Part shown: positions 23,569-33,252 of the stretch, in pieces
How positions within the stretch are numbered: the stretch's first letter is position 1
Layout: every line of letters starts with the position of its first letter
Source of the DNA: Lysobacterales bacterium
Lineage (GTDB): Bacteria; Pseudomonadota; Gammaproteobacteria; Xanthomonadales; SZUA-5
NCBI GenBank assembly: GCA_022841325.1
Contig: JALHRS010000002.1
Span: 121,398 to 185,397, forward strand
Reading direction: 5' to 3'
DNA: 64,000 nt
Made by a program: the position numbers and the translations under genes
Notes under the pieces: generated by a model
Databases searched by the model: none
Told to the model about the DNA's origin: nothing
Seen by the model: only the letters and a program-made list of their open reading frames with translations

Positions 23569-24596
23569 GCCGCAACGCGCTGATCACGGGAATTACGGGG
23601 CAGGACGGGGCCTATCTGGCACAGCTGCTGCTGAGCAAAGGCTATCGCGTCACTGGCACCTATCGTCCCACCAGTTCGCTGAATCCGTGGAGGCTGGAGG
23701 AGCTGGGCATCGCTGAACACCCAGATCTGGCACTGACGGAGCACGATCTGACTGACCTTGCCGGCAGTTTTCGCCTGCTGGAGCAGTCGCAGCCCGATGA
23801 GGTGTACAACCTCGCGGCGCAAAGTTTCGTGGGCCTGTCGTTCAAGCAACCGCTGGCTACTGCACAAGTGACCGCAATGGGTCCGCTGAATCTGCTTGAG
23901 GCCATTCGCCTGCAGAGCCCGAAGACGAGGTTCTACCAGGCCAGTTCCTCGGAGATGTTTGGTGGTACCGCTGCAGTGGCCCAGGACGAGAACACTGCTT
24001 TCGCGCCACGCAGTCCCTATGCCGTGGCCAAGAGCTTTGCGCACTGGGCCACAGCCAACTATCGAGACGCCTTCGGCCTCTATGCTGTTTCCGGGATTCT
24101 GTTCAACCATGAATCACCCTTGCGCAGCCTGGGTTTCGTGACTCGCAAGGTCAGTGATGCGGTGGCGCGGATACGGCTCGGACGAAGTTCGGAGTTCAGG
24201 ATCGGGAATCTCGATGCCGAGCGCGATTGGGGCTACGCAGCCGAATACGTCGATGGCATATGGCGCATGTTGCAGGTCGAAACCCCCGTGAATGTCGTGC
24301 TGGCCACTGGACGAGCCCATAGCGTCAGAGACTTTCTCAGCCATACCTTCGAAGCCGCGGAAATGCCGGTGGAGTGGCAAGGGAAGGGCGTTGACGAAAG
24401 GGCAGTGGACAGCAAGACCGGCGCGGTCCGGGTTCAGGTCGACCCGGCGCTGTACCGGCCGGTGGATCTGGACCGGGTTGTTGGCAACCCGGAACGCGCC
24501 CGTGTGCATCTGGGCTGGCAGGCGAAAACTGATCTGCAGGGGCTGTGCCGATTGATGTTTGAAGCCGATCTTCGCCGCTTGAGCAAGACAGCATGA
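23565..24596 (+). CDS. GDP-mannose 4,6-dehydratase-like SDR enzyme (first copy, divergent)
   Basis: A 343-residue extended short-chain dehydrogenase of the GDP-mannose 4,6-dehydratase group. NADP-binding [17 protein letters not shown], substrate region YRPTSSLNPWRLEEL, catalytic SSSEMFGG and SPYAVAKSFAHW (Tyr and Lys), then [18 protein letters not shown]. It would form GDP-4-dehydro-6-deoxymannose, precursor of rhamnose, fucose or perosamine-type sugars. It is shorter than and clearly different from the canonical copy at 56112 (for example NPWRLEEL instead of NTDRVDHLY), so the two are not a recent duplication. GTG start with a 4-bp overlap. Confidence 0.85.
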   Translation: MSRNALITGITGQDGAYLAQLLLSKGYRVTGTYRPTSSLNPWRLEELGIAEHPDLALTEHDLTDLAGSFRLLEQSQPDEVYNLAAQSFVGLSFKQPLATAQVTAMGPLNLLEAIRLQSPKTRFYQASSSEMFGGTAAVAQDENTAFAPRSPYAVAKSFAHWATANYRDAFGLYAVSGILFNHESPLRSLGFVTRKVSDAVARIRLGRSSEFRIGNLDAERDWGYAAEYVDGIWRMLQVETPVNVVLATGRAHSVRDFLSHTFEAAEMPVEWQGKGVDERAVDSKTGAVRVQVDPALYRPVDLDRVVGNPERARVHLGWQAKTDLQGLCRLMFEADLRRLSKTA

Positions 24597-25450
24597 GCCA
24601 GTCCGAAGACCTGCACGAAGCCTACTTCGGCCACACCCACACCACGCTGATCCGGCCCCGCAGCGGCTGGCATCTGCCGGATTTCCGGGAGATCTGGGCT
24701 TACCGTGAGCTGCTCTGGGTTCTGGCCTTGCGTGATGTGCGGGTGCGCTACAAGCAGGCGGTGCTGGGTGCCTCCTGGGCCCTGATCCGACCCTTGACGC
24801 AGATGCTGATCTTCACCGTGCTGTTCGGGCGCCTGGCCAAGATCCCATCCGATGGCGTGCCTTACTCGGTGTTTGTGTTCGCAGGCTTGTTGCCGTGGAC
24901 CTTCTTTGCCACCACCGTCGCTGCCAGTTCCGGCTCGCTGGTGGCCTCGGCCAATCTGGTCAGCAAGGTCTATTTTCCCCGATTGATCGTCCCGGCGGCC
25001 TCGATGGGCAGTGCACTGGTGGACTTCATGGTGTCGCTGTTGTTGCTGTTGCTGCTGATGTTGTGGCAGGGCGTCGGCTTTTCCGCCGGCATGCTGCTGG
25101 CGCCCGTGCTGATGCTGGGCATGATCACCCTGGCCATGGGCGTGGGCACACTGCTCGCGGCCATCAGCGTGACCTACCGCGATGTCGCCCAGGTGGTGCC
25201 CTTCGTGATCCAGCTGTGGATGTTCGCCACGCCGGTGATCTATCCCGCCAGTTTCATCCCCGAACAATGGCGCTGGGTACTGCTGGTCAATCCGATGACC
25301 GGCTACACCGAGGCCTTCCGCGCCAGTTTTCTCGGCACCCCGATCGACTGGACGATGCTCGGTGTTTCCGCGTTGACTTCCATCATTCTGCTGGTGATCG
25401 GCATTGCCTATTTCCAGCGCGTCGAACAGCGTTTTGCCGATGTCATTTGA
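24593..25450 (+). CDS. Polysaccharide ABC exporter permease (Wzm-like)
   Basis: A 285-residue inner-membrane ABC-2 permease with six predicted membrane segments. It matches the KpsM/Wzm/TagG family: YRELLWVLALRDVRVRYKQAVLGASWALIRPL at the N terminus, VYFPRLIVPAAS, VTYRDVAQVVPFVIQLWMFATPVIYP and LVNPMTGYTEAFRASFL. With the ATPase encoded 117 bp downstream it exports an undecaprenyl-linked glycan. It overlaps the gmd-like gene by 4 bp (ATGA). Confidence 0.93.
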   Translation: MSQSEDLHEAYFGHTHTTLIRPRSGWHLPDFREIWAYRELLWVLALRDVRVRYKQAVLGASWALIRPLTQMLIFTVLFGRLAKIPSDGVPYSVFVFAGLLPWTFFATTVAASSGSLVASANLVSKVYFPRLIVPAASMGSALVDFMVSLLLLLLLMLWQGVGFSAGMLLAPVLMLGMITLAMGVGTLLAAISVTYRDVAQVVPFVIQLWMFATPVIYPASFIPEQWRWVLLVNPMTGYTEAFRASFLGTPIDWTMLGVSALTSIILLVIGIAYFQRVEQRFADVI

Positions 25451-25466
25451 TCTGGCCCGCTCTTCC

Positions 25467-25555
25467 GAGGGACGCGCGCCTGCGCGGCCGCTCTTGTTCC
25501 TGCGCCAAACGACCAACAGCGGCGCCGCAGGCGCGGCGCCCTCCACTGGCGGGAT
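25467..25555. repeat. Inverted GC-rich repeat between wzm and wzt
   Basis: GAGGGACGCGCGCCTGCGCG and AGCGGCGCCGCAGGCGCG elements point at each other across about 35 bp. A related element is at 59478-59515. It separates the two transporter genes. Confidence 0.6.
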
Positions 25556-25567
25556 CCCAACGCCCCG

Positions 25568-26797
25568 ATGACCGCCGCCATCAGCGTCTCCGGACTCGGC
25601 AAGGAATACCGCCTGGGTGCCACCGTCAGCGGCTCCTTGCGTGAGCTGCTCGCCGCGCCGGCCCAATGGTTTCGCAAGAAACCCGAACCGGAGTCCTTCT
25701 GGGCCCTGAAAGACGTCAGCTTCGACATCAATCCCGGTGAAGTCGTGGGTGTCATCGGCCGCAATGGCGCCGGCAAGAGCACCCTGCTCAAGCTGATGAG
25801 CCGCATCACCTCGCCCAGCGTCGGCAGCATCGCATTGCGCGGTCGATTGACCAGCCTGCTGGAAGTGGGCACCGGCTTCCATCCCGAGCTCACCGGGCGG
25901 GAAAACATCTTCCTCAATGGCGCCATCATGGGCATGGGCAAGCGCGAGATCGCCCGCAAGTTCGACGAGATCGTCGCCTTCGCCGAGGTCGAGCGTTTCC
26001 TCGATACCCCGGTCAAACGCTATTCCAGCGGCATGTACGTGCGTCTGGCCTTTGCCGTGGCCGCGCATCTGGAGCCCGACATCCTGATCATCGACGAGGT
26101 CCTCGCCGTCGGTGACGCCCAGTTCCAGAAGAAGTGCCTGGGCAAGATCGAAAACGTGGCCGGCAGCGGCCGCACCGTGATGTTCGTCAGCCACAACATG
26201 GCCACCATGGCTGCGCTCTGCACCCGGGCACTGTTCCTCGCCAACGGCGAACTCAAACTCGACGGCCCGGTGCGCAGCGCCATTGACGCGCATCTGCAGC
26301 AACTGGAGCAGATCGGCACCGCGCCGCTGGCAGAGCGCACCGATCGGACCGGCGATGGCCGACTGCGCTTCACCGGCTACTGGCTGGAGAACGCCGATGG
26401 CGAAGTCGTGCCCACCGCCCTGCTGGGAGACGAAGTGCGGGTATGCCTGGCCTATGAAGCACGGGCGGACCTGGAACAGGTCTTCGTCGCCTTCGATATC
26501 CGCGACCAGCTCGGCGAAGCCGTCAGCAATCTCAACACCGCCGACGTCGGCTCCGACTTCGCCCGCATCAAGGCCGGCCGCGGCGTTTTCCGCTGCGCGC
26601 TCAGCAAGTTCCCGATACGCGCCGGCCGCTACCACGGCAACATCTACGCCTCGGCCCGCGGACATGTCTGCGACTTCCTGCAGGCCGGCATCGTCATCGA
26701 TGTCGAAGACGGCGACTTCTATGGCACCGGCTCGCTGCGCAATCCCTGCCGAGTGATGCTGCAGCAGCGCTGGTCAGCCGCAGAGCGACAACCATGA
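25568..26797 (+). CDS. Polysaccharide ABC exporter ATPase with C-terminal substrate domain (Wzt-like)
   Basis: A 409-residue ATPase. Walker A is GRNGAGKST at residues 64-72; the signature is RYSSGMYVRLAF and Walker B is ILIIDEVLAVGD. Residues from about 255 on form an extra beta-sandwich (LRFTGYWLENADGEV, LAYEARADLEQVFVAFDI, FPIRAGRYHGNIYA), as in Wzt proteins of O8/O9a-type systems, where this domain binds a modified non-reducing end of the finished glycan. That suggests export of a terminally capped chain, and the many methyltransferases nearby are candidates for the cap. Confidence 0.93.
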   Translation: MTAAISVSGLGKEYRLGATVSGSLRELLAAPAQWFRKKPEPESFWALKDVSFDINPGEVVGVIGRNGAGKSTLLKLMSRITSPSVGSIALRGRLTSLLEVGTGFHPELTGRENIFLNGAIMGMGKREIARKFDEIVAFAEVERFLDTPVKRYSSGMYVRLAFAVAAHLEPDILIIDEVLAVGDAQFQKKCLGKIENVAGSGRTVMFVSHNMATMAALCTRALFLANGELKLDGPVRSAIDAHLQQLEQIGTAPLAERTDRTGDGRLRFTGYWLENADGEVVPTALLGDEVRVCLAYEARADLEQVFVAFDIRDQLGEAVSNLNTADVGSDFARIKAGRGVFRCALSKFPIRAGRYHGNIYASARGHVCDFLQAGIVIDVEDGDFYGTGSLRNPCRVMLQQRWSAAERQP

Positions 26798-26815
26798 GCC
26801 AGAAGCCAGACCACC

Positions 26816-26928
26816 GTAGGCCGAGGGTGCCGCAAAGCGGCTCCCCGGCGCTCCCCGCTTCTCGTGGGTCCGGACTTGTCCGGACGCTCTTCGCTCCTGG
26901 TGGGTCCGGACTTGTCCAGACGCCCCTG
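26816..26928. repeat. REP elements between wzt and the first fkbM gene
   Basis: GTAGGCCGAGGGTGCCGC at 26816-26860, then two direct copies of GTGG + GTCCGGA-CTTG-TCCGGAC + GCTC-type at 26874 and 26908 (second with one stem change, TCCAGAC). The direct orientation differs from the inverted pairs elsewhere. Confidence 0.8.
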
Positions 26929-26963
26929 CTCTTCACCCCATTGACCGCCAGCTCGCCCCAACC

Positions 26964-27890
26964 GTGACCAGCTCATCGCTCCCGGCCACGAATCAAGATT
27001 GGCGCTTCCGCGCCCGAGTCACCCTGGGGCGCTTGCTCTACCACGCCGGCGCCCACAAACACCTTCTGCCGGTCTTCAACCCGGAGCCCGGCCCGGTCGC
27101 TACCCGTTGCCTGGCCTACCTCGATCACTACCTGCGCAGCGTCACCATCGCCGAGGCCGATCTGGACCTGGCGCCGCTGGGGGCGCGTTTTGCCTGCGAT
27201 CTCAACGACCACATGCTGGCGCCCTTCCTGCGCAATGAAGCCCCCATCTACGAACTGGCCGAGATCAACTTCTTTCGCCAGCAGGTGCGCTCTGGCGATC
27301 ACATCATCGACATCGGCGCCAATCACGGTTTCTGGGGCATCACCCTCGCCAGAACCGCCGGCACCGGGTCCAGACTGCAGCTCTTCGAAGCCAACCCGAC
27401 GATCGCCCGCCGCGTGCGCCGCACGCTGTCGCTGAACCCGCAAGTGAACGGCCAGCTCCACGAACTCGCGGTCACCGACGGCGCCAGCAGCCAGATCAGC
27501 TTCTACCGCCCGCAGGACAATCTCAGTGGCCTTGGCTCCACCGTGTTGCATAACTACGCCAATGAGCGCGGTTATCTGCGGGCCGACGATCGCATCATCG
27601 TCCACGCCCGCTCCATCGATCAGTTGATGGACTCGGGCGACATCACCGGCATGGATCTGGTCAAGATCGATGTCGAACAGGCCGAAGACGCCGTTATCGC
27701 CGGCGCCAAGCGAGCGCTGGCCCGCTTCAAGCCACGTTTGCTGATGGTCGAGACCGGAACAGGCAGCAGTGCCACCAGGACGCTACTCAAGCTCGGCTAC
27801 CAGATGACCGCCTTGCACCCGGACGGCAGCGAGACCGCAGCGCCACCCGACCACTGGGGCAATCTGTTGTTTCGTAGAGAAGCTGCATGA
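26964..27890 (+). CDS. FkbM-family methyltransferase (1 of 5)
   Basis: A 308-residue SAM-dependent methyltransferase of the FkbM family. Class I fold: HIIDIGANHGFWGITLART near residue 113 (motif I), LQLFEANPTIARRV (motif II acid), then MDLVKIDVEQAEDAVIAGA, the FkbM hallmark. Long N-terminal helical part of about 100 residues. FkbM enzymes usually O-methylate hydroxyls of sugars or polyketides. GTG start at 26964. Its position after the Wzt gene fits a glycan-modifying role. Confidence 0.87.
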   Translation: MTSSSLPATNQDWRFRARVTLGRLLYHAGAHKHLLPVFNPEPGPVATRCLAYLDHYLRSVTIAEADLDLAPLGARFACDLNDHMLAPFLRNEAPIYELAEINFFRQQVRSGDHIIDIGANHGFWGITLARTAGTGSRLQLFEANPTIARRVRRTLSLNPQVNGQLHELAVTDGASSQISFYRPQDNLSGLGSTVLHNYANERGYLRADDRIIVHARSIDQLMDSGDITGMDLVKIDVEQAEDAVIAGAKRALARFKPRLLMVETGTGSSATRTLLKLGYQMTALHPDGSETAAPPDHWGNLLFRREAA

Positions 27891-28176
27891 CCCGCGCGCA
27901 CGATGGTCCATGCCGGGTTGGCCGTAAGGCTGGTTACGCAATGATCACCGCGACCCAGGGCACATCCAGGACCCGTCATTGCGAGCGCAGCGAAGCAATC
28001 CAGGCTCGCGACTTGAGCGCCCCCTCGAAATGCCAAATCGCCGCCGATGTTCGCCACGAACACAACCAGGTCTATGGCACCGAACCTTCGCCATTGACGC
28101 CCGGAATCGGTCGGCACAAGGGCGACGCGCGCGATCGGCAACATCCGCTTTCCCCGGATCAATCGGCAGCAAGCCC
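27891..28176. other. 286-bp gap with a widespread dispersed repeat
   Basis: No supported gene. It holds CGTCATTGCGAGCGCAGC at about 27976-27993, continuing GAAGCAATCC, which resembles a short dispersed repeat found in many bacterial genomes. The open frame across the gap continues into the next gene but lacks family similarity, so the next gene is started at its end. Confidence 0.5.
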
Positions 28177-28938
28177 GTGTTGAATCTGGCCCATAAAATC
28201 CGCCGAGCCCGATACCTTTGGCAGGAACTCCCGGCATCGGTTGCCATCCGCGAGATTCTCTGGGAATTCGCCCACAAGATGCTTCGGCCTGGCGCCGTTG
28301 TCAGCTATTCCCAGTTCGCCGAGACTCATATCGCGAAGGGATTTCTGGATATCAACAAGATCGGTTACTACGTAGATGTAGGGTGTAACCACCCCATGTG
28401 GAATTCGAATACATACGAGTTCTACCTGCGCGGATGGCGTGGGCTCGCAATAGACGCAAATCCAGCTTGCACCAGAACTTTCGCAAAATGGCGGACGCGT
28501 GACACCGTTGTTTCTGCCGCTATTTCGAATGATGTACGCACAGCACATCTCAATATCGAAGCATCTACGTTGATGTCCAGTATTTCAGATGCTTTCACTT
28601 CGGACATGGTGCCAAGCGGTCGGGTAGTTTCCAGGCTGGAGATTCAGACCCAGCGTCTCGATGAAATAATGCGCGCCAACGGAGTTCCAGCAACGTTCGA
28701 TTTGCTGTCAATCGATGTAGAGGGTGTCGACGAAGATGCGCTCAAGTCATTCAGCCTTGAGGAGTATCGCCCGGCAGTGATACTGATCGAAGTTCATGGA
28801 ATTGATCTCCTTCGACCAGCGGAGCAACCAGTAGTCGGTTACTTGACAAGTAACGGGTATGAATTTGTCTCTCTATGCCGTTTTACGGGCGTTTTTGTGG
28901 ATCGACGCAATTTTGCGGATCACCCTGCAAGTGCTTGA
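28177..28938 (+). CDS. FkbM-family methyltransferase (2 of 5)
   Basis: A 253-residue FkbM-type methyltransferase. GTG at 28177 gives VLNLAHKIRRARYLWQEL; upstream frame is repeat-derived. Motifs: GYYVDVGCNHPMWNSNTYEF (variant motif I with VGCNHP), GLAIDANPACTRTF, and FDLLSIDVEGVDEDALKSF. This subtype usually acts in glycan gene clusters. Third-position GC is lower than in its neighbours, suggesting separate origin. Confidence 0.83.
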   Translation: MLNLAHKIRRARYLWQELPASVAIREILWEFAHKMLRPGAVVSYSQFAETHIAKGFLDINKIGYYVDVGCNHPMWNSNTYEFYLRGWRGLAIDANPACTRTFAKWRTRDTVVSAAISNDVRTAHLNIEASTLMSSISDAFTSDMVPSGRVVSRLEIQTQRLDEIMRANGVPATFDLLSIDVEGVDEDALKSFSLEEYRPAVILIEVHGIDLLRPAEQPVVGYLTSNGYEFVSLCRFTGVFVDRRNFADHPASA

Positions 28939-29025
28939 GCGCAGTAGCCGCAGGCAACGCCAGGAGCATTTGGGGATCGCGTTGCTGAGCCGCGCAACTG
29001 ACTCGCGTTGTCTGGCCAACTGGCT

Positions 29026-29988
29026 GTGACCAACTCGTCCAAACCAGAAGTCAGCGTCATCATGCCCGTCCACAACCGTGCCTGGTGCGTGGCTGAGGCC
29101 ATCGATTCGGTCATGGCCATCACCACTCATCAGATCGAATTGCTGGTGATCGACGACGGCAGCACCGATGACACCCCCAGGGTACTGGCGGAAGCCAAGT
29201 CGCGTCATGGAAGCCGGATCGTTCTCCTGCAGCACCCTGGCGGCAACAACCGCGGCATTGCGGCCAGCCGCAACCTCGGGCTCGCCGCGGCGCGCGCACC
29301 CTTCGTCGCCTTTCTAGATTCCGATGATCTGTTCCTACCCAACCGCTTCGACGAAGCCCTGTCGTGGATGCAGACGCATCCGGAAATCCTGGCTGGCCTG
29401 GAACCCTATGAGCTTGAAGACCATGGACAGCTGACTCTGGAAAAGCATCTGACCGAATTTGGCACCGACGCCAGGGGCAAGGTGGACGCACTGGATGCGA
29501 TGCTGACGAAAAACATGCATTGGACTGTCCCGGTAGTCACCGTGCGTCGCGAGGCCTTCGAACTGCTGGGACTGTTCGACCCGAAATTCAGCGTAGGCGA
29601 AGACACGGCGCTGTGGCTGCGCTTCGCGGCTGCGCAATCGGTCGGGGTGATTTCATCGGATCGCCCGGTCGCCCGCGTACGCCGGCACCAGCAACACTCC
29701 TGGACCAGCCTGGACGCCGAGCGTGCCTGGCTGGTCTTTTTCGACGCCCTGCTCGATGCCATCGGCTGGGCGCGAAGGCATCCGAAGCTGGTGGATCGCG
29801 ACGCACTGGAGGCCCTGCGCCGACGGCTCCGACGTTATCTGGTCGAGACCTTGTGCCGCCCCGATCTGCGTTCGCGCTCACCCGTGCGTGCCTGGTGGCA
29901 GGCCGTACAGAAGTCTCCAGGTCTGGTCCTTGATCGCGCTGTCCTGGGGAACCTGCGCTCGATGCTCGGAAGGAAACAGGCCGCATGA
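29026..29988 (+). CDS. Family 2 (GT-A) glycosyltransferase
   Basis: A 320-residue inverting GT-A enzyme. EVSVIMPVHNRAWCVAEAID opens the fold; LLVIDDGSTDDTP is the nucleotide-binding loop; VAFLDSDDLFLPNRFDEAL holds the DxD metal site; FDPKFSVGEDTALWLRFAA has the ED catalytic region. GTG at 29026 is preferred over TTG at 29008 because the fold begins shortly after. Overlaps the next gene by 4 bp. Confidence 0.87.
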   Translation: MTNSSKPEVSVIMPVHNRAWCVAEAIDSVMAITTHQIELLVIDDGSTDDTPRVLAEAKSRHGSRIVLLQHPGGNNRGIAASRNLGLAAARAPFVAFLDSDDLFLPNRFDEALSWMQTHPEILAGLEPYELEDHGQLTLEKHLTEFGTDARGKVDALDAMLTKNMHWTVPVVTVRREAFELLGLFDPKFSVGEDTALWLRFAAAQSVGVISSDRPVARVRRHQQHSWTSLDAERAWLVFFDALLDAIGWARRHPKLVDRDALEALRRRLRRYLVETLCRPDLRSRSPVRAWWQAVQKSPGLVLDRAVLGNLRSMLGRKQAA

Positions 29989-31145
29989 TCGGAAGGCTGT
30001 ACCAGTTTCTCGCTCATGTCGCCCGCCACCCCTATGCACTGCTGCCGGGTGCGCCGCGGGGAATCATCAACGATGCCGACGCATGGATAGCCATGCAGCG
30101 TTCGACAAGCCCGGCGGACCTCCGGCGCGGTGATGCCGCAGCGAGTTACCTGTTTCAGCCGGAATCGCTGCTATGCCTCGGGCCTGCGCGAGATGCCTTG
30201 ACCGGCGAGCAGATCAGCGTCGACCGCTTGATGCCGATTCCTGCCGCACGCACCTACTTTCTGCGCAACGCACGGGTCATCGGCAATGAAGGCGCAGTGG
30301 TCTCGGCCGACAACCGCGTATTTGCGCAATTCACCTACGTCGACAGCCCCGGTGGGATAGACGCCCACGCGATCTTTCGGCGTCGACGGTTTCCCAAACC
30401 ACAGCGACTCAACGGCTGGTACGCCACCTTGTGCTATCCCTCGGCGGCGGCCTACTTTCATTGGTTGGTTGAGTGCCTCCCGCGGTTCGCCTTGATTGAA
30501 GAACACATCGCTGGGCTTGACGGCGTCATTGTGCCGGCGAACATGGAGCCCAGTCTCAAGGAATCCCTGAGGCACTTCGGTATCAACGAGGACCGATGGG
30601 TAACGCAGGATGTCGCCAGTCATTACTCGGTTGAGCACCTGCTGGTCCCCGCCTACTGCGCCGGCCGGAACATTCCGAACTGGGTCAGCGCGTTCTTGCG
30701 TAGCAGATTGCTCGATACCGCGGCCGCCGCTTCCAGGCGCAGGATCTACGTTTCGCGCAACGACGCCGGAAAGCGCCGTGTGCTCAACGAAGCTGAGCTG
30801 ATGCCGATCCTGGAGAAGCACAAGGTCGAGGTGATCCGTGCCCGCGACCTGTCCCTGCTGGAACAAGCGCAGGCTTTCGATTCGGCAGAACTGGTGGTCG
30901 GTCCTCACGGAGCTGGGCTTAGCAATGTGTTGTTCTGCCGCAGCGATGCATCGATGTTGGAGCTCCTCCCCTCAAGCCGAGTAGGGCCGGGCCCCTTTCA
31001 TTCCGTGGCGGCCGCTGCGGGCGCGAGCTACTGGTGTTTGCACGGCACCAGACAAGATGAAAGCTCGACCGATGATGTGCATGCGGACTTCATCGTGGAT
31101 GCGAGTCAGCTCGACCGCGCGCTCACGCGCCTGCTGGCGGGTTGA
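29985..31145 (+). CDS. Family 61 glycosyltransferase
   Basis: A 386-residue protein of the GT61 (DUF563) family found in capsule and LPS loci. Supporting segments: PSAAAYFHWLVECLPRFALI (the YxHWL.E..PR pattern), SRRRIYVSRNDAGKRRVLNEAEL, and AELVVGPHGAGLSNVLFCRSDA with MLELLPS, the conserved HGAGL motif. It probably transfers a sugar in the cytoplasm. ATG at 29985 overlaps the previous stop. Confidence 0.85.
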   Translation: MIGRLYQFLAHVARHPYALLPGAPRGIINDADAWIAMQRSTSPADLRRGDAAASYLFQPESLLCLGPARDALTGEQISVDRLMPIPAARTYFLRNARVIGNEGAVVSADNRVFAQFTYVDSPGGIDAHAIFRRRRFPKPQRLNGWYATLCYPSAAAYFHWLVECLPRFALIEEHIAGLDGVIVPANMEPSLKESLRHFGINEDRWVTQDVASHYSVEHLLVPAYCAGRNIPNWVSAFLRSRLLDTAAAASRRRIYVSRNDAGKRRVLNEAELMPILEKHKVEVIRARDLSLLEQAQAFDSAELVVGPHGAGLSNVLFCRSDASMLELLPSSRVGPGPFHSVAAAAGASYWCLHGTRQDESSTDDVHADFIVDASQLDRALTRLLAG

Positions 31146-31149
31146 TCGC

Positions 31150-32274
31150 GTGCATATCGTGATTGCGACAGGTCCAAATCAGCCGGTGCCAGCGGTGCGC
31201 GGTGGCGCAGTGAACAGATTTTGGTCCCAGATGGCACCGGGTTTCGTGCGCCTTGGACACGAAGTAACCGTGTGCGCCCGGGAGTTTGAGGGACAGTTGT
31301 CCGAAGAAGTGCGCGAAGGTGTTCGATACCTGCGCCGCGGAGGCTTCGACGCCGGCAGGTACCGATTCGGCAATTACGCGAGAAGTCTGGTTTCATCCAT
31401 TAGAACCACCATCACACTTCCAGCCGCGGACGTCTACATCACCAACGACGCGTTCTCACCATGGCTGATGGCAGCGCGTGGTCTGTGTTCGCGCACCCTG
31501 GTGGCAGTCGGTCGCGCCCCGAAAGGGCAGTTTCGTTGGTACCCGAAGCAACTGAATCTGGCCGTACCCACCCAGGCGATCCGGGCTGCGGTTCTGACTG
31601 AGGCGTCCCAACTTCGCGAACGATGCGCAGTGCTGCCCTACGCTATCGATACCGATGTTTTCACGCCGCCGGACAGCGAATCACCCGAGCGCGCAAGGCG
31701 GCTTCTATATGTGGGCCGCATCCACCCGGAGAAGGGTCTGGACCTGTTGATCGCTGCTTTTCGCCAGCTTCACGCCACCAACCCGAACCTGACCCTGGTC
31801 GTCGTTGGACCGGCTGCGACGGAAGCAGGCGGCGGTGGAAGTGCGTATCTGAAAAGCCTGCAACAACTGGGCACGGGCCTGCCCATTGACTGGCGTGGAG
31901 AATGTTACGAAATCGCCGCACTGGCAGACATCTATCGCTCCTGTGCCTGGTTCTGTTATCCGTCACTGGCAGACACGGGCGAGACCTTTGGTGTGGCACC
32001 GCTTGAAGCAATGGCTTGCGGATGCATCCCGGTCTTGTCTGGCCTGCAATGCTTCGATGACTTCCTGGAGCCAGGTGCCAATGGTTTTGTCTTCGACCAT
32101 CGCACCGTCAATCCGGCAGCGGGATTACAGTCCGCCCTGGAGCGAGCGCTGGTTTCTGATCGTCAGGAGCTCGCTCATGCAGCACGGGTCACAGCGCAAG
32201 ATTTCTCGATTGAGCGAATTGCGGCATCGTGGGCGAATGAGCTCTCCAGAATCAACCGAGCCAGCCTGCATTGA
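31150..32274 (+). CDS. Family 4 (GT-B) glycosyltransferase
   Basis: A 374-residue GT-B protein. GTG at 31150 yields VHIVIATGPNQPVPAVRGGAV, the expected N-terminal GG loop. Donor domain: RLLYVGRIHPEKGLDLLIAAF, and GETFGVAPLEAMACGCIPVLS with E-x7-E. It lies 4 bp after the GT61 gene and overlaps the next gene by 4 bp. Confidence 0.88.
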   Translation: MHIVIATGPNQPVPAVRGGAVNRFWSQMAPGFVRLGHEVTVCAREFEGQLSEEVREGVRYLRRGGFDAGRYRFGNYARSLVSSIRTTITLPAADVYITNDAFSPWLMAARGLCSRTLVAVGRAPKGQFRWYPKQLNLAVPTQAIRAAVLTEASQLRERCAVLPYAIDTDVFTPPDSESPERARRLLYVGRIHPEKGLDLLIAAFRQLHATNPNLTLVVVGPAATEAGGGGSAYLKSLQQLGTGLPIDWRGECYEIAALADIYRSCAWFCYPSLADTGETFGVAPLEAMACGCIPVLSGLQCFDDFLEPGANGFVFDHRTVNPAAGLQSALERALVSDRQELAHAARVTAQDFSIERIAASWANELSRINRASLH

Positions 32275-33191
32275 GCGGTTACGCGCCTATAGTCTTGTTC
32301 GTGTTTCGGCGGCCGCAACACACCGCTGCAGTGCTCGATTCACTCATGCGAAATCCGGAGCTCGCCGAGTCAGAGCTGCACATCTACTGCGAAGGTCCGC
32401 GCAATGAAGCAGAACGGCCGCTGGTCGCGGCCACGCGGCAGATCGTGCACGAGCGTGCCCGGGCAGGTCTGCTTCGTATTGTTGAGCGCGACCAGAACAT
32501 GGGTTGTGCTGCCTCTATCGTTTGTGGAATCAACGAGGTTCTGGAAAAGCATGATCGGATCATCGTCGTTGAGGACGATGTTGTCGTATCAAAGCATTTT
32601 CTGTCTTATATGAACGCAGCCTTGTTCAAGTATCAGGATGATTCCCGCGTCATGCATATATCTGGCTACAACTTCCCCTTATCCGATCTCGAATCGCACA
32701 ATGCGAGCTTTCTGCCAATCATCAGTAGCTGGGGATGGGGAACGTGGCGTCGGGCATGGCAGCATTTCGATGCTGATCTGTCCGCCTGGAGCTGGTTGAA
32801 AGGCTCGGCCTGGCGTCGATTCCGATTTGATCTATACGGTGCATTCAATCTGTGGAAAATGCTCGAACAGTATCGATGCGGAGAGATTGATGCTTGGGAT
32901 ATTCGATGGTACCTCGGCGTTTTCCGTCAAAGCGGATTGAGCCTTTTTCCCAGATCGTCGCTGACGGCCAACATCGGCTTCGACGCGACGGCGACGCATC
33001 AGACAGATCCGCGGTTGACGGCTACCGTTTCTCAGGTGTCCGATGCCTATGTGGACCAGTGGCCCGCCGTGGTAAAGGTCGACAGAAGGTTCTTGTGGGA
33101 AGCCATGAAGTTCCTCGCCAACGGTCGCAGTTGGCGTGCCCGGGTGAGCGAGCTGGTACGGTCGCAGCTGGGCTTGAGGGTCCAGCAATGA
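32271..33191 (+). CDS. GT-A-like glycosyltransferase family protein
   Basis: A 306-residue protein of a GT2-like group often annotated as sugar transferase or hemolysin-like. APIVLFVFRRPQHTAAVLDSL opens the fold; IIVVEDDVVVSKHFLSYMN gives an EDD metal motif; IISSWGWGTWRRAWQHFD and AWDIRWYLGVF are the family-specific acceptor region. TTG start at 32271, overlapping the preceding stop. Substrates unknown. Confidence 0.8.
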   Translation: MSGYAPIVLFVFRRPQHTAAVLDSLMRNPELAESELHIYCEGPRNEAERPLVAATRQIVHERARAGLLRIVERDQNMGCAASIVCGINEVLEKHDRIIVVEDDVVVSKHFLSYMNAALFKYQDDSRVMHISGYNFPLSDLESHNASFLPIISSWGWGTWRRAWQHFDADLSAWSWLKGSAWRRFRFDLYGAFNLWKMLEQYRCGEIDAWDIRWYLGVFRQSGLSLFPRSSLTANIGFDATATHQTDPRLTATVSQVSDAYVDQWPAVVKVDRRFLWEAMKFLANGRSWRARVSELVRSQLGLRVQQ

Positions 33192-33252
33192 GGGCTGCGC
33201 GCCCACTAGGGAACTTGTTCAGAGGTTCCCCAGATGCAACCAAGGAGGAAAC

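Noticed and set aside
24434..26665. A 743-codon minus-strand frame over gmd, wzm and wzt
   Set aside because: Low-complexity His/Gln/Gly-rich translation typical of antisense in GC-rich genes; three well-supported genes lie on the other strand.
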